Part shown: positions 44,301 to 53,486 of the stretch, piece after piece
Position numbering within the stretch: position 1 is the stretch's first letter
How the letters are laid out: each line of letters opens with the position of its first letter
Source: DATLXU01 sp035575515
Lineage (GTDB): Bacteria > Acidobacteriota > Blastocatellia > UBA7656
Reading direction: 5' to 3'
Length of the DNA: 64,000 nucleotides
Assembly (NCBI GenBank): GCA_035575515.1
Contig: DATLXU010000113.1
Coordinates: 17,603-81,602, forward strand
Notes under the pieces: model-generated
What the model was told of the DNA's origin: nothing
The model's input: the letters and a program-made list of their open reading frames with translations, nothing else
Database searches by the model: none
Made by a program: the position numbers and the translations under genes

Positions 44301-46247
44301 ATGTCGTCGAGCATCGAATCAATCCTGAAAGAGAGCAGAGTATTCCAACCGCCTAAACAGTTCTCAGAGCAAGCGCACATCAAAAGCCTCGAAGAGTATG
44401 AGCGCATATACCGCGAAGCCGAAGCCGACCCCGAAAAGTTCTGGGGCCGAATTGCTGATGAGCTTCACTGGTTTAAGAAGTGGGATAAAGTCCTCGAATG
44501 GGATGCGCCTTGGGCCAAGTGGTTCACCGGAGGCCAACTCAATATCTCTTACAACTGCCTCGACCGCCACGTCGCAACATGGCGCAGGAACAAAGCCGCA
44601 TACATCTGGGAAGGCGAGCCGGGCGAGATTCGCACCATCACCTATAATCAACTGCTCGCGGAAGTCTCGCGGTTCGCAAACGTCTTGAAATCTCTCGGCA
44701 TAAAGAAAGGCGACACCGTTGCCATTTACATGGGCATGACGCCTGAGCTTCCCATCGCGATGCTTGCCTGCGCTCGAATAGGCGCGACGCACTCGGTCAT
44801 CTTCGGCGGCTTTTCGGCAAACGCAATCGTTGATCGGGTCAACGACGCGCAATCAGTCGCCGTCATCACTCAGGATGGCCTCTATCGGCGCGGCTCGGAA
44901 ATCCCATTGAAAGCGACCGTTGATGAAGCGATGCCGCAGTGCGCTAGCGTGAAGAACGTGATCGTCTATAAGCGCACAGGCTCTCACGTCAACATGGAGT
45001 GGGGCCGCGACCACTGGTGGCATGAACTGATGGCTGATGCTTCAGACCACTGCGAAGCCGAATCTCTTGATGCAGAGCACCCGCTCTACATCCTCTACAC
45101 TTCAGGCTCGACGGGAAGACCGAAGGGCGTAGTTCACACGACGGGTGGTTATTCTGCTGGAACATACATCACCACAAAATGGGTTTTCGATTTGAAAGAT
45201 GATGACATCTACTGGTGCACGGCTGACATCGGATGGGTGACCGGTCACAGCTACATCGTTTACGGTCCGCTTCAAAACGGAGCGACGGTTGTGATGTACG
45301 AAGGCGCGCCGAATTATCCTCAGCCTGATCGCTTCTGGCAGATAATCGAGCGGCACAAGGTCAACATCTTCTACACCGCGCCAACAGCAATCCGCGCGTT
45401 TATGAAATGGGGCGAGCACTACCCGCGCCGTTACGAGATGAACTCGCTCAGATTGCTCGGAACTGTAGGCGAGCCTATTAATCCTGAAGCGTGGATGTGG
45501 TATCGCGAAGTTATTGGCCGCGAGCGTTGCCCGATAGTTGATACGTGGTGGCAGACCGAAACAGGGATGATAATGATAACACCGCTGCCCGGAGCGATTG
45601 CGACAAAGCCCGGCTCAGCTACTCGCCCGTTTCCCGGCGTCATCGCAGACGTCGTGACTCGCGACGGCAATCCGGTTCCGCCCGGCTCAGGCGGTTATCT
45701 CGTAATTAAACGGCCATGGCCTTCGATGCTGCGAACTATCTATGGCGACCCTGATCGTTACGTACAGCAGTACTGGTCCGACATTCCGGGAATGTATTTC
45801 ACAGGCGACGGCGCGCGAAAAGATGAAGACGGATATTTCTGGATACTGGGTCGCGTGGATGATGTGATTAATGTCAGCGGCCATCGGCTGAGCACGATGG
45901 AAGTTGAATCGGCTCTCGTAGCCCACCCTGCGGTGGCCGAAGCTGCTGTTGTCGCTCGGCCTGACGAGATCAAAGGTCAGGCTATCGCCGCGTTCGTCAC
46001 TCTTGAATCGGGCCAGAAGCCTTCGGATGCGCTCAAGGAAGAGTTGCGCAAGTGGGTCGCGCACGAGATAGGCGCGCTCGCGCGCCCCGACGACATTCGA
46101 TTCGCAGACGCGCTGCCGAAGACTCGCAGTGGAAAGATCATGCGACGCTTGCTGCGCGAGATTGCAACGAGCGGCGATGTTCATGGAGATGTAACGACAC
46201 TTGAAGATTTCTCTGTGCTGACGAAACTGAAAGAGGAGGAAGAATAA
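44301..46247 (+). CDS. acsA: Acetate-CoA ligase (acetyl-CoA synthetase)
   Basis: 648 residues from ATG 44301 (GGAGGG upstream); an ATG at 44205 would add a stretch without family resemblance. Motifs: the P-loop-like YTSGSTGRPKGVVH, TADIGWVTGHSY, VDTWWQTETGM and, near the C-terminus, TRSGKIMRRLLR with Lys612 as the site usually regulated by acetylation. It activates acetate to acetyl-AMP and then acetyl-CoA. It is followed by a heptamer repeat and two HAD phosphatases. No sirtuin or acetyltransferase is near. Confidence 0.97.
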   Translation: MSSSIESILKESRVFQPPKQFSEQAHIKSLEEYERIYREAEADPEKFWGRIADELHWFKKWDKVLEWDAPWAKWFTGGQLNISYNCLDRHVATWRRNKAAYIWEGEPGEIRTITYNQLLAEVSRFANVLKSLGIKKGDTVAIYMGMTPELPIAMLACARIGATHSVIFGGFSANAIVDRVNDAQSVAVITQDGLYRRGSEIPLKATVDEAMPQCASVKNVIVYKRTGSHVNMEWGRDHWWHELMADASDHCEAESLDAEHPLYILYTSGSTGRPKGVVHTTGGYSAGTYITTKWVFDLKDDDIYWCTADIGWVTGHSYIVYGPLQNGATVVMYEGAPNYPQPDRFWQIIERHKVNIFYTAPTAIRAFMKWGEHYPRRYEMNSLRLLGTVGEPINPEAWMWYREVIGRERCPIVDTWWQTETGMIMITPLPGAIATKPGSATRPFPGVIADVVTRDGNPVPPGSGGYLVIKRPWPSMLRTIYGDPDRYVQQYWSDIPGMYFTGDGARKDEDGYFWILGRVDDVINVSGHRLSTMEVESALVAHPAVAEAAVVARPDEIKGQAIAAFVTLESGQKPSDALKEELRKWVAHEIGALARPDDIRFADALPKTRSGKIMRRLLREIATSGDVHGDVTTLEDFSVLTKLKEEEE

Positions 46248-46250
46248 AAG

Positions 46251-46380
46251 CAGTGGTCGGGGGGTCAGTGATCAGTGGTCAGTTAAAGGCTAAAGCTTTG
46301 AAAATGGCTCTGGAAGCCCGTTTCAAGTCAACTATCAAGCTATCAACTGAACACTGGCCACTGACCACTGACCACTGATC
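46251..46380. repeat. Heptamer-phased repeat with palindromic core (locus C)
   Basis: Left arm: TCAGT recurs at 46265, 46272 and 46279, a 7-base step. Core (about 46295-46327): CTTTGAAA, GGCTC, AGCC, TTTCAAG, close to loci A and B. Right arm: ACTG recurs at 46346, 46353, 46360, 46367 and 46374, all 7 apart. The arms are reverse complements in sequence type (GGTCAGT against ACTGACC). Confidence 0.85.
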
Positions 46381-46383
46381 GCT

Positions 46384-47046
46384 ATGAAAGTTCAACTATT
46401 GCTCTTCGATCTCGACGGCACACTGATAGACACGCTCGGCGATCTGACTTCGTCAATCAATCTGATGCTTGATGATCTGGGTCGCCCGCCGCTCTCTAAA
46501 GAAACCGTCGGCAGCATCATCGGCAAAGGGATTCCTACGACTGTCTATCGCTGCCTCACCGTCACGCACCCTGCAGAAGAGCCGCCCGATGAAACTATGC
46601 ACAGAGAAGCGATAAGGCTCTTTCACGCGCACTATGCAGACGAGATGTTGAAGACGACCTCGCTTTATCCCGGCGTGACCGAGACGCTTGAGCATTTCGA
46701 CAATAAGCGCAAAGCTGTTGTCACGAGCAAGGAAGCGCATTTCACTCACCTGATGCTCGATCATTTTGGAATAGCGAAATACTTCGATGCTATTGTCGGC
46801 GGCGACACGCTGCCTGCGCGCAAGCCCGACCCGCGACCCGTGCTTGAAGCGCTCAGATTGCTCGAAGGCAAAGCTTCGGATGCGGTGATGATAGGCGACA
46901 GCGAAACTGACGTGAACGCGGGCCACAACGCAGGGACTCTGACGTGCGCCGTTGCTTACGGCTACAGAACTGCGGAGCAACTTCGCGAGCTTTCGCCCGA
47001 CTTCATTATCAATCGTTTTGATGAGTTGAAAGAATATTTTGATTGA
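46384..47046 (+). CDS. gph: HAD-family phosphatase (phosphoglycolate phosphatase-like)
   Basis: 220 residues. HAD motif I is LFDLDGTLIDTLGDL, motif II is AVVTSKEAHF, motif III is ARKPDPRPVLEAL, and the end has VMIGDSETDVNAGHNAG. The cap region (about residues 18-85) is helical, as in phosphoglycolate phosphatases. It would remove the 2-phosphoglycolate formed when DNA 3'-phosphoglycolate ends are repaired, though other HAD substrates cannot be ruled out. It runs straight into the kdsC-like gene (10-base gap). Confidence 0.85.
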   Translation: MKVQLLLFDLDGTLIDTLGDLTSSINLMLDDLGRPPLSKETVGSIIGKGIPTTVYRCLTVTHPAEEPPDETMHREAIRLFHAHYADEMLKTTSLYPGVTETLEHFDNKRKAVVTSKEAHFTHLMLDHFGIAKYFDAIVGGDTLPARKPDPRPVLEALRLLEGKASDAVMIGDSETDVNAGHNAGTLTCAVAYGYRTAEQLRELSPDFIINRFDELKEYFD

Positions 47047-47056
47047 AGGAACGCGA

Positions 47057-47590
47057 GTGACAGACGCCGAGATAATCGAACGAGCGCGCCGCGTGAAGAT
47101 TTTGATTCTGGACTGCGACGGCGTGATGACCGACGGGCGAATCTTCATGCTTCCCAACGGCGATGAAACCAAGTCGTTCGATGTGAAAGACGGTCACGCC
47201 ATCGTGATGCTGCAGCGCGCGGGCATTCGCGTTGGTATCATCTCAGGGCGCAAATCTTCGGTCGTGCGCGCCCGCGCAGCAGAGTTAAAGGTCGCGCACC
47301 TGCACGAGATGGCGTGGGTCAAGACCGAGCCTTACGAGCAAATACTCGCGGAAGAGAATTTGACCGATGAAGAAGTCTGCTACGTTGGCGATGACGTAGT
47401 TGATATTCCGCTGCTGCGGCGCGCGGGGCTTGCCGTAGCCGTAGCCGACGCGGTCGAAGAAGCTAAGCATCACGCGCATCTCATCACGAAGCGGGCGGGC
47501 GGGCGCGGAGCCGTGCGCGAAGTCATCGAACTAATAATGAAAGCTCAAGGCAGGTGGGATGAAGCCATGGCGCGGTATATCGGAGGCTAG
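47057..47590 (+). CDS. kdsC: KDO-8-phosphate phosphatase (KdsC-like)
   Basis: 177 residues from GTG 47057, with GAAGGA six bases upstream; the in-frame TTG at 47039 overlaps the previous gene. It is a capless HAD phosphatase of the KdsC type: VKILILDCDGVMTDGRI with the two catalytic Asp, then SFDVKDGHAIVML, GIISGRKSSVVRAR and CYVGDDVVDIPLLRRAG. KdsC removes the phosphate from KDO-8-phosphate in lipopolysaccharide core synthesis, implying an outer membrane. The N-terminal addition IIERARRV is normal for the family. Confidence 0.9.
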   Translation: MTDAEIIERARRVKILILDCDGVMTDGRIFMLPNGDETKSFDVKDGHAIVMLQRAGIRVGIISGRKSSVVRARAAELKVAHLHEMAWVKTEPYEQILAEENLTDEEVCYVGDDVVDIPLLRRAGLAVAVADAVEEAKHHAHLITKRAGGRGAVREVIELIMKAQGRWDEAMARYIGG

Positions 47591-48010
47591 GAGAAGTTGT
47601 TCTATATTTCCTGAACTCGGTTCAAATTTTCTCATCTTATTGGCGCCTTTCTTCGCAACCATCAGAATCACCTCGACAGTTGAAGCTCAGCGCCCGACCG
47701 GCCGCGATTAGCTCGTTCAGTCGCGCGCGAGTTGGCAGATAAGGTCGCGCTGAAGGCGATTCGGCCTGAAACAGGCGCGATGCCTTCCGGCATTGATGGC
47801 TCGCACGGCGTAATCGTCTTGCCCGATTAGAAATACTTCTGTGCCTCGCTCAACCTGCGACTTTCGATGGCGTTGCTATTATGCGCTGGCGCGCAATCTT
47901 TCAAAACGATTTATTGCTCTTATATTTTTAGTCGTCTCTCGCGCTTTAGTTACTTCGCGGGATGAACTACAATTATTCGCATATTATTCGGCAGGTTGCT
48001 TGGGCGACGA
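47591..48010. other. Intergenic region upstream of the kinase-helicase gene
   Basis: A 420-base gap with a coding-like remnant on the plus strand: an open frame of about 45 codons ending TAG near 47829, whose end reads GSHGVIVLPD. It has no start and an upstream TGA, so at most it is the decayed C-terminus of an older gene. The last 130 bases are A/T-rich and probably hold the promoter of the gene at 48011. Confidence 0.4.
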
Positions 48011-50950
48011 ATGTCAGACGAAAAAACAGTGACGGTTATTGCGACAGAGTTCATGAGCCAGGCTCCAGCTAAAGAGTTAATCGCTGAAGGCACGACCATC
48101 GCTCATTATCGCGTGATTGAGCCGATAGGCGCGGGCGGCATGGGCGCAGTCTATAAAGCGCGTGACGAAAAGCTTGACCGCATCGTTGCGCTGAAACTTC
48201 TCTCGCCCAACGCCATTGCTTACGAAGAGCGCCGCCGCCGATTTCTTCAAGAGGCCCGCGCTGCTTCGGCGCTGAATCATCCGCACATCCTTACCGTTTA
48301 TGAAATCGGCGAAGTCGACGGCAAGCCTTACATCGCGATGGAGTACGTCGAAGGCGAAACGCTGCGTGAAAAAATCTCGGCAGGCTCGCTGGCCGTGCGC
48401 GATTGTCTCGACCTCGCTCTACAAATCGCGGAAGGATTGGCTAAGGCGCACGAGCGCGGAATTGTTCATCGCGACCTCAAGCCCGAAAACCTGATGATAA
48501 GCCGGGACGGTTACGCGAAGATTCTGGACTTCGGCCTTGCAAAACTTGTCGAAGGCAAGCGAGCCATTCAAGCCGACAGTCAGGAAAAGACTATAGTTCA
48601 AGTCAAGACGCAATCGGGCGCGATACTTGGAACTGTGAAGTACATGTCGCCTGAGCAGTTGCTTGGTCGCCGCGTTGACCTGCGCAGCGACATATTCTCT
48701 TTTGGCGTAGTGCTCTACGAAATAATGACGGGCGTCTGTCCTTTCGCAAACGAGAACGACATTGACACGATGCACGCGATACTGCACGAAGAGCCGAAGC
48801 CGCCTCACGTCATTAAATCAGATGTCCCGCGCGTAGTTCACTCAGTCTTAGCTAAGGCGCTGGCCAAAGAACCAAAGCAACGCTATCAGACGATCAAAGA
48901 ATTCGCGGCTGCTTTGAAATCGCTCAAGCGCGATATTGAAGCAGGCAAGACCTCTGTTCCGGTCAAGACGAAGCTTGTATTGAAGCCGATGAGCGCTGCG
49001 GCTCGCGCGCCGAAGATTGATTATGAAAAAGAATTGAACCCGGCGCAGTACGAGGCGGTCACGACGATTGATGGGCCGCTCCTGATAGTCGCAGGCGCGG
49101 GCACTGGCAAGACTCGCACGCTCGTTTATCGCGTGGCGCGACTCGTTGAAACGGGAATAAGGCCCGAATCGGTAATGCTATTGACCTTCACGCGGCGCGC
49201 GGCCCAAAGCATGTTGCAGCGCGCGGCTGCGCTTGCAGACGAACGATGCCAGCGAGTAGCGGGCGGCACGTTTCATTCGATGGCCCATTCCGTTTTGCGA
49301 AAGCACGGCGAGCTTGCGGGCGTGAATCGCAACTTCTCTGTGCTCGACACGAGCGACACGGATGATCTGATTGATTACGTGCGCCGACAGATGGGATTGA
49401 TCGCAAGAGATCGCCACTTCCCGCGCAAGCACACCATCGGCGCGATATTCAGCATGGCTGCAAACAAGCTGCTAACGCTTGAAGAGGTGGTCAATCAATA
49501 TTATCCGCAGTTCGCGCACACGCTCGAAGATTTGAATAAGTTGCTCAAAGCGTTTGAAGCATACAAGCGCGAGCGCCACCTGCTCGGCTACGACGATTTG
49601 CTGACGCGACTCAGCGACGCGCTCGAAGCAAGCAGTGAGTTGCGCGTGAAGTTGTCGAATCAGTATAGCTACATAATGGTTGATGAGTACCAGGACACAA
49701 ATCGGCTTCAGGCTCAGATAGTCCGGTTGATGGCCGCCTCGCACAACAACGTCGCCGTCGTGGGCGACGAGTGTCAGGCGATCTATTCGTTTCGCGGCGC
49801 AAGCTTCAAGAATATGCTCGAATTTCCGGAACTCTTTCCTGATGCGAAAGTCATAAAGCTCGAAGAGAATTTCCGCAGCACTCAACCGATTCTCGATCTT
49901 GCAAACGCCATCATCAGCGAAGCTACCGAAGGCTACGCGAAAAGATTATTTTCGCAGGTGACGGAAGGCCCGCCGCCCGTGCTCGTGACCGCAACGGACG
50001 AAAACGAGCAGTCGCGTTTCGTCGTGCAGCACATCGAAGAACTGCGCGAACAGGGCGTGCCGTATCACGAAATGGCGGTGCTGTTTCGCGCAGGCTCTCA
50101 CTCGTTCGATCTGGAAATTGAGCTTGGCAAGCACGGCATCCCGTTCCGCAAGTTCGGCGGAATCAAGTTTGCCGAATCGGCTCATGTCAAAGACGTGCTG
50201 GCTTTTCTGCGCGTGGCTGTGAACCCGTCGGACACGCTCTCGTGGTTTCGCATGCTCAAGCTCGTTGATAACGTGGGCGACGCGACCGCGCAGCAGGTGC
50301 TCGATTTTCTCGACATCGAAAGAAAGACGTTCAGAACCTCCCGCGCGAAGGAAGCATTGTTTAAGAAGCTGAAGCAGTTCCCTGCCCGCGCCAGCTACAA
50401 AGATCAACTTGTGCGACTGGCTCGCGTGCTTCAATCCATCATCGAGCACAAGACTGTGCGCACGCAGCTCACGGCGATTGAGCGATTCTATCGCCCGATA
50501 CTTCAAGCCGTTTACGACGATCACCCGCGACGGCAGCGCGAGATTGAGCACCTCTTGACGATTGCCAAGCGCTATAAGAGCGCGGAAGAGTTGCTGGCCG
50601 ATATTGCGCTCGACCCCGTAGAGACTGCGCTTGCAGAAGCCACCGCGCGCGGGCAGGGCTTTGTGACTCTGTCAACAGTGCATTCCGCTAAAGGGCTTGA
50701 GTGGAACTCGCTGTTTGTCATCTGGATGGTTGACGGGTGGTTTCCGTCCTCGCGCGCTTACGATGCGTTTGAAGATTTGGAAGAAGAGCGGCGATTGCTT
50801 TACGTCGCAGCGACGCGCGCCAGGCAGCATCTTTATTTCATCTCTCCGATGAACATTTACGAAGAGAGAGACACAGGATCGTTTGCGGGCGTGTCGCGTT
50901 TCCTCGATCCGATACCTCAGACGATACTCGCGCGAGCGACGCTTGAGTAG
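48011..50950 (+). CDS. Fusion of a Ser/Thr kinase and a UvrD/PcrA-type DNA helicase
   Basis: 979 residues in one unbroken frame from ATG 48011. The N-terminal kinase (about 30-303) has the glycine loop GAGGMGAVY, Lys62, HRDLKPEN (153-160), DFGLAK (173-178) and GTVKYMSPEQ, so it looks active. A polar linker (about 305-340) leads to the helicase: LNPAQYEAV (Q-motif region, about 342), Walker A GAGTGKTRTL (362-371), DEYQDTN (558-564), VVGDECQAIYSFRGA (583-597), ENFRST (619-624), STVHSAKGLEWN (about 888-899) and LLYVAATRAR (about 930). All SF1A motifs are present. The chaperone or repair partner, and whether the kinase modifies its own helicase, are unknown. A domain fusion of this kind is not a family I can name. 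Confidence 0.9.
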   Translation: MSDEKTVTVIATEFMSQAPAKELIAEGTTIAHYRVIEPIGAGGMGAVYKARDEKLDRIVALKLLSPNAIAYEERRRRFLQEARAASALNHPHILTVYEIGEVDGKPYIAMEYVEGETLREKISAGSLAVRDCLDLALQIAEGLAKAHERGIVHRDLKPENLMISRDGYAKILDFGLAKLVEGKRAIQADSQEKTIVQVKTQSGAILGTVKYMSPEQLLGRRVDLRSDIFSFGVVLYEIMTGVCPFANENDIDTMHAILHEEPKPPHVIKSDVPRVVHSVLAKALAKEPKQRYQTIKEFAAALKSLKRDIEAGKTSVPVKTKLVLKPMSAAARAPKIDYEKELNPAQYEAVTTIDGPLLIVAGAGTGKTRTLVYRVARLVETGIRPESVMLLTFTRRAAQSMLQRAAALADERCQRVAGGTFHSMAHSVLRKHGELAGVNRNFSVLDTSDTDDLIDYVRRQMGLIARDRHFPRKHTIGAIFSMAANKLLTLEEVVNQYYPQFAHTLEDLNKLLKAFEAYKRERHLLGYDDLLTRLSDALEASSELRVKLSNQYSYIMVDEYQDTNRLQAQIVRLMAASHNNVAVVGDECQAIYSFRGASFKNMLEFPELFPDAKVIKLEENFRSTQPILDLANAIISEATEGYAKRLFSQVTEGPPPVLVTATDENEQSRFVVQHIEELREQGVPYHEMAVLFRAGSHSFDLEIELGKHGIPFRKFGGIKFAESAHVKDVLAFLRVAVNPSDTLSWFRMLKLVDNVGDATAQQVLDFLDIERKTFRTSRAKEALFKKLKQFPARASYKDQLVRLARVLQSIIEHKTVRTQLTAIERFYRPILQAVYDDHPRRQREIEHLLTIAKRYKSAEELLADIALDPVETALAEATARGQGFVTLSTVHSAKGLEWNSLFVIWMVDGWFPSSRAYDAFEDLEEERRLLYVAATRARQHLYFISPMNIYEERDTGSFAGVSRFLDPIPQTILARATLE

Positions 50951-51050
50951 CGGGAATGCGCGCGAATTCTTGACTAACACCTAACTGCTTCCTATAATGA
51001 CAGCCTTTCGTATTGGCACTCAGCTTTTCAGCAGCAAAACGGAGGCTAAC

Positions 51051-51314
51051 GTGATTAAGCTCGATATTGTAAATCAAGTCGCCGACAAGACCGGCGTGCC
51101 AAAGACCAAAGCCGAAATCGCGGTGGAGTCTTTGTTCGATGCTATGAAGAACGCTCTGCAACGCGGCGAGCGAATTGAGTTGCGCGGCTTCGGCGTATTC
51201 GTCGTCAAGCCCCGCAAGCGCGGCGTGGGGCGCAATCCCAGAACCGGCGAGGTCACAGACATCCCGCCGGGCAAGACCATCCGATTCAAACCGGGCAAAG
51301 AGCTTCAGTCATAA
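51051..51314 (+). CDS. HU-family DNA-binding protein
   Basis: 87 residues from GTG 51051 (ribosome site GGAGG). The HU/IHF fold is complete: KLDIVNQVADKTGVPKTKAE, then SLFDAMKNALQRGERIELRGFGVF, and the beta-arm GRNPRTGEVTDIPPG. The Pro at the arm tip suits DNA bending. It could be HU or an IHF-like subunit. The opening of the longer frame (from 50997) is upstream of the ribosome site. It follows the kinase-helicase gene by 100 bases. Confidence 0.92.
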   Translation: MIKLDIVNQVADKTGVPKTKAEIAVESLFDAMKNALQRGERIELRGFGVFVVKPRKRGVGRNPRTGEVTDIPPGKTIRFKPGKELQS

Positions 51315-51404
51315 TCAATGGTCAGTGGTCGGGGTCAGCGTAAGAAGCAGATGGAAATTATATTCCCCAACTCCGGCTCTGACCTTCGACCACTGACCAC
51401 TGTT
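51315..51404. repeat. Heptamer-phased inverted arms (locus D)
   Basis: Left arm: GTCAGTG (51321-51327) and GTCGGGG (51328-51334) in a 7-base step with TCAATG before. Right arm: TGAC or CGAC at 51380, 51387 and 51394, then TGTT at 51401, all 7 apart. The arms are complementary in type (GGTCAGTGG against CCACTGACC), with an unrelated middle of about 40 bases. It lies between the HU and protease genes. Confidence 0.75.
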
Positions 51405-51453
51405 CCCTGCTCAGGTTGACAGCCCTCTATTTGGCAGATGTATTCTTAATTTT

Positions 51454-52461
51454 GTGGAAAACACAGACCAGCCATACAGGTTCACCGAAGTCCAGCCTGG
51501 CGCCCGGCAACAGCCTTTCTCGGAATTGTCGCGCGAGTCTGAGTCGGCGCGCTCGCGCGCTCGATTGCATCTGGTTCTACTAGCAATCACAGCTTTAACG
51601 ACTATGCTCACTGGAGCGGCGATGGCTGCCCCGATGGTTGAGCCGCTAACCCTGATTGATGAAATCTTCGGCCCTGTCATCGCTGTCTTCAAGGATACGG
51701 CAGCAGGTGACCTGCTCCCGCTTGCAAACGGGCTGCTATTCACCTTCACGCTGCTGATGATTCTGGGCGCGCACGAGCTTGGTCATTACTTCGCGTGTCG
51801 TTATTACGGCATACGGGCCACGTTGCCTTTCTTTATTCCCGCGCCTCCGGTCATTACGCTGTTCGGCACGTTCGGCGCGGTCATCAAGATCAAAGAGCCT
51901 ATCCGCTCGCGGCGCGCGCTGTTCGACATAGGCATCGCGGGACCGCTTGCCGGATTCGCCTTCGCGCTGCCTGCTGCAATCATTGGATTGATATTCGCAA
52001 AAGCATCTGCGTCTCAATCACCGCCTGCTGGCGCAGTGAATTTCAATGATCCGCTGCTGTTCATCGCGATTCAAAAAATGCTTGGACTTCCGAAGTACAT
52101 CGAATGGAATCCAATATATTGGGCCGCGTGGGGAACGATGCTCGTGACGGCGCTGAATCTTTTTCCAGTCGGTCAACTCGATGGAGGCCATGTGCTCTAT
52201 GCGGTCTTTGGCCCTCGCGTTCATAAGGTGATGTCAATCGTTGTGTGCGTTGCGACGGCTTCGCTGGCAATTACTTCCTTTGCGTTCAAGCAGCCGCCCG
52301 TTTATGTGCTGTGGACGCTGGTGCTGTTATTTTTGTTGAGGGTTGGCCATCCGCCCGTTGAGTACAACGAACCTCTCGGACGAGCTAGAACGACTCTGGC
52401 AATCATCGCAGCGTTAGTGTTTCTGTTTTGCTTCATGCCATTTCCCATTTCGTCTTTTTAA
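51454..52461 (+). CDS. Site-2 protease family (M50) membrane protein
   Basis: 335 residues, GTG start. The zinc site is GAHELGHYFACRYYG (HExxH, residues about 107-111), and the third ligand lies in NLFPVGQLDGGHVLYA. Membrane helices sit at about 35-55, 90-105, 140-165, 230-245, 265-285 and 295-330. This pattern is that of site-2 metalloproteases, which cut substrates inside the membrane, for example anti-sigma factors. No such substrate gene is adjacent. It starts 140 bases after the HU gene. Confidence 0.92.
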   Translation: MENTDQPYRFTEVQPGARQQPFSELSRESESARSRARLHLVLLAITALTTMLTGAAMAAPMVEPLTLIDEIFGPVIAVFKDTAAGDLLPLANGLLFTFTLLMILGAHELGHYFACRYYGIRATLPFFIPAPPVITLFGTFGAVIKIKEPIRSRRALFDIGIAGPLAGFAFALPAAIIGLIFAKASASQSPPAGAVNFNDPLLFIAIQKMLGLPKYIEWNPIYWAAWGTMLVTALNLFPVGQLDGGHVLYAVFGPRVHKVMSIVVCVATASLAITSFAFKQPPVYVLWTLVLLFLLRVGHPPVEYNEPLGRARTTLAIIAALVFLFCFMPFPISSF

Positions 52462-52528
52462 TCGGAACGTCTGCGCTTCGCTGACGAAATCTCGCCTGTT
52501 ATAATTCTTCTCATCAGAGAGGAGAACG

Positions 52529-53392
52529 ATGTCTGACGCAGAACATTTCAACGGACCGCCCGTCCCTTATCTCAACGCCGAATTCCTAAAAAGCCCTGAA
52601 GCAAGAATCGTAAGGATTATCTCTGAATACCTTGAGCCAGCCGCGCGGCTGCGTCGCTATCGCATCCGCGACACGATAGTCTTTTTCGGCTCGGCCCGCT
52701 CGACCACGCCTGAGCTTGCGCAGGCAAAGCTCGACGAACTGCAAAAGAAGATCGAGCAGGCGGGCGAGTCGACCGAAGAGCTAAAAGCAGAGCGGCTGCG
52801 GGCCGAGTATGCGGTGAAGCTTGCGCGCTACTACAACGACGCTGTTGAGCTTTCGCGTCGCGTGACCGAGTGGTCAAAGGGATTAACAGGCCAGCACCAT
52901 TTCATAATTTGCTCAGGCGGTTCGGGCGGAATGATGGAGGCTGCAAATCGCGGCGCGTCAATGGCGCGAGGCAAGACCATCGGGTTCAACATTCAATTGC
53001 CCCTTGAGCAGGAAGTGAATCCATACGTTTCGCGCGAGCTGACGTTCAACTTCCATTATTTTTTCATGCGCAAATTCTGGTTCGTCTATCCGGCGAAGGC
53101 GCTCGTGGTCTTTCCCGGCGGGTTCGGCACTATGGACGAGTTGTTTGAAGTGCTGACGCTGATACAGACGAAGATGCCGCACAAGACCATGCCGGTTATC
53201 TTGTTCGGAAAAGAATTCTGGGACGAGATAATCAACTTCGACGCGCTCGTCCGCTGGGGCGTGGTCAGCCCAAAAGACCTCGATATTTTTTACAAGACCG
53301 ATTCGGTTGACGACGCTTATGAGTATCTAACGACGAGGCTCGAAGAGTTGTACGTTACGCCGAAGGGATTGGAAGAAGTGAAGCTGACCTGA
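52529..53392 (+). CDS. LOG/lysine decarboxylase-like Rossmann protein
   Basis: 287 residues, ribosome site GAGAGGAG. The signature GGSGGMMEAANRGA and PGGFGTMDELFEVLT mark the LOG family of nucleotide 5'-monophosphate phosphoribohydrolases, once called lysine decarboxylases. The protein is longer than plain LOG (about 190) because of an N-terminal extension of about 90 residues with a helical part (ARLRRYRIRD, QAKLDELQKKIEQAG). Cytokinin-activating or nucleotide-salvage activity is possible. It is a stand-alone gene. Confidence 0.88.
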   Translation: MSDAEHFNGPPVPYLNAEFLKSPEARIVRIISEYLEPAARLRRYRIRDTIVFFGSARSTTPELAQAKLDELQKKIEQAGESTEELKAERLRAEYAVKLARYYNDAVELSRRVTEWSKGLTGQHHFIICSGGSGGMMEAANRGASMARGKTIGFNIQLPLEQEVNPYVSRELTFNFHYFFMRKFWFVYPAKALVVFPGGFGTMDELFEVLTLIQTKMPHKTMPVILFGKEFWDEIINFDALVRWGVVSPKDLDIFYKTDSVDDAYEYLTTRLEELYVTPKGLEEVKLT

Positions 53393-53486
53393 TTGCGTGG
53401 TGCGGAATCTAAACGCTTGACAGAATCGCTCGCCTGAAATTACGCTCCGAGTGCTTTCCCCTCAAGGAAAGTCACAATCACTTCAC

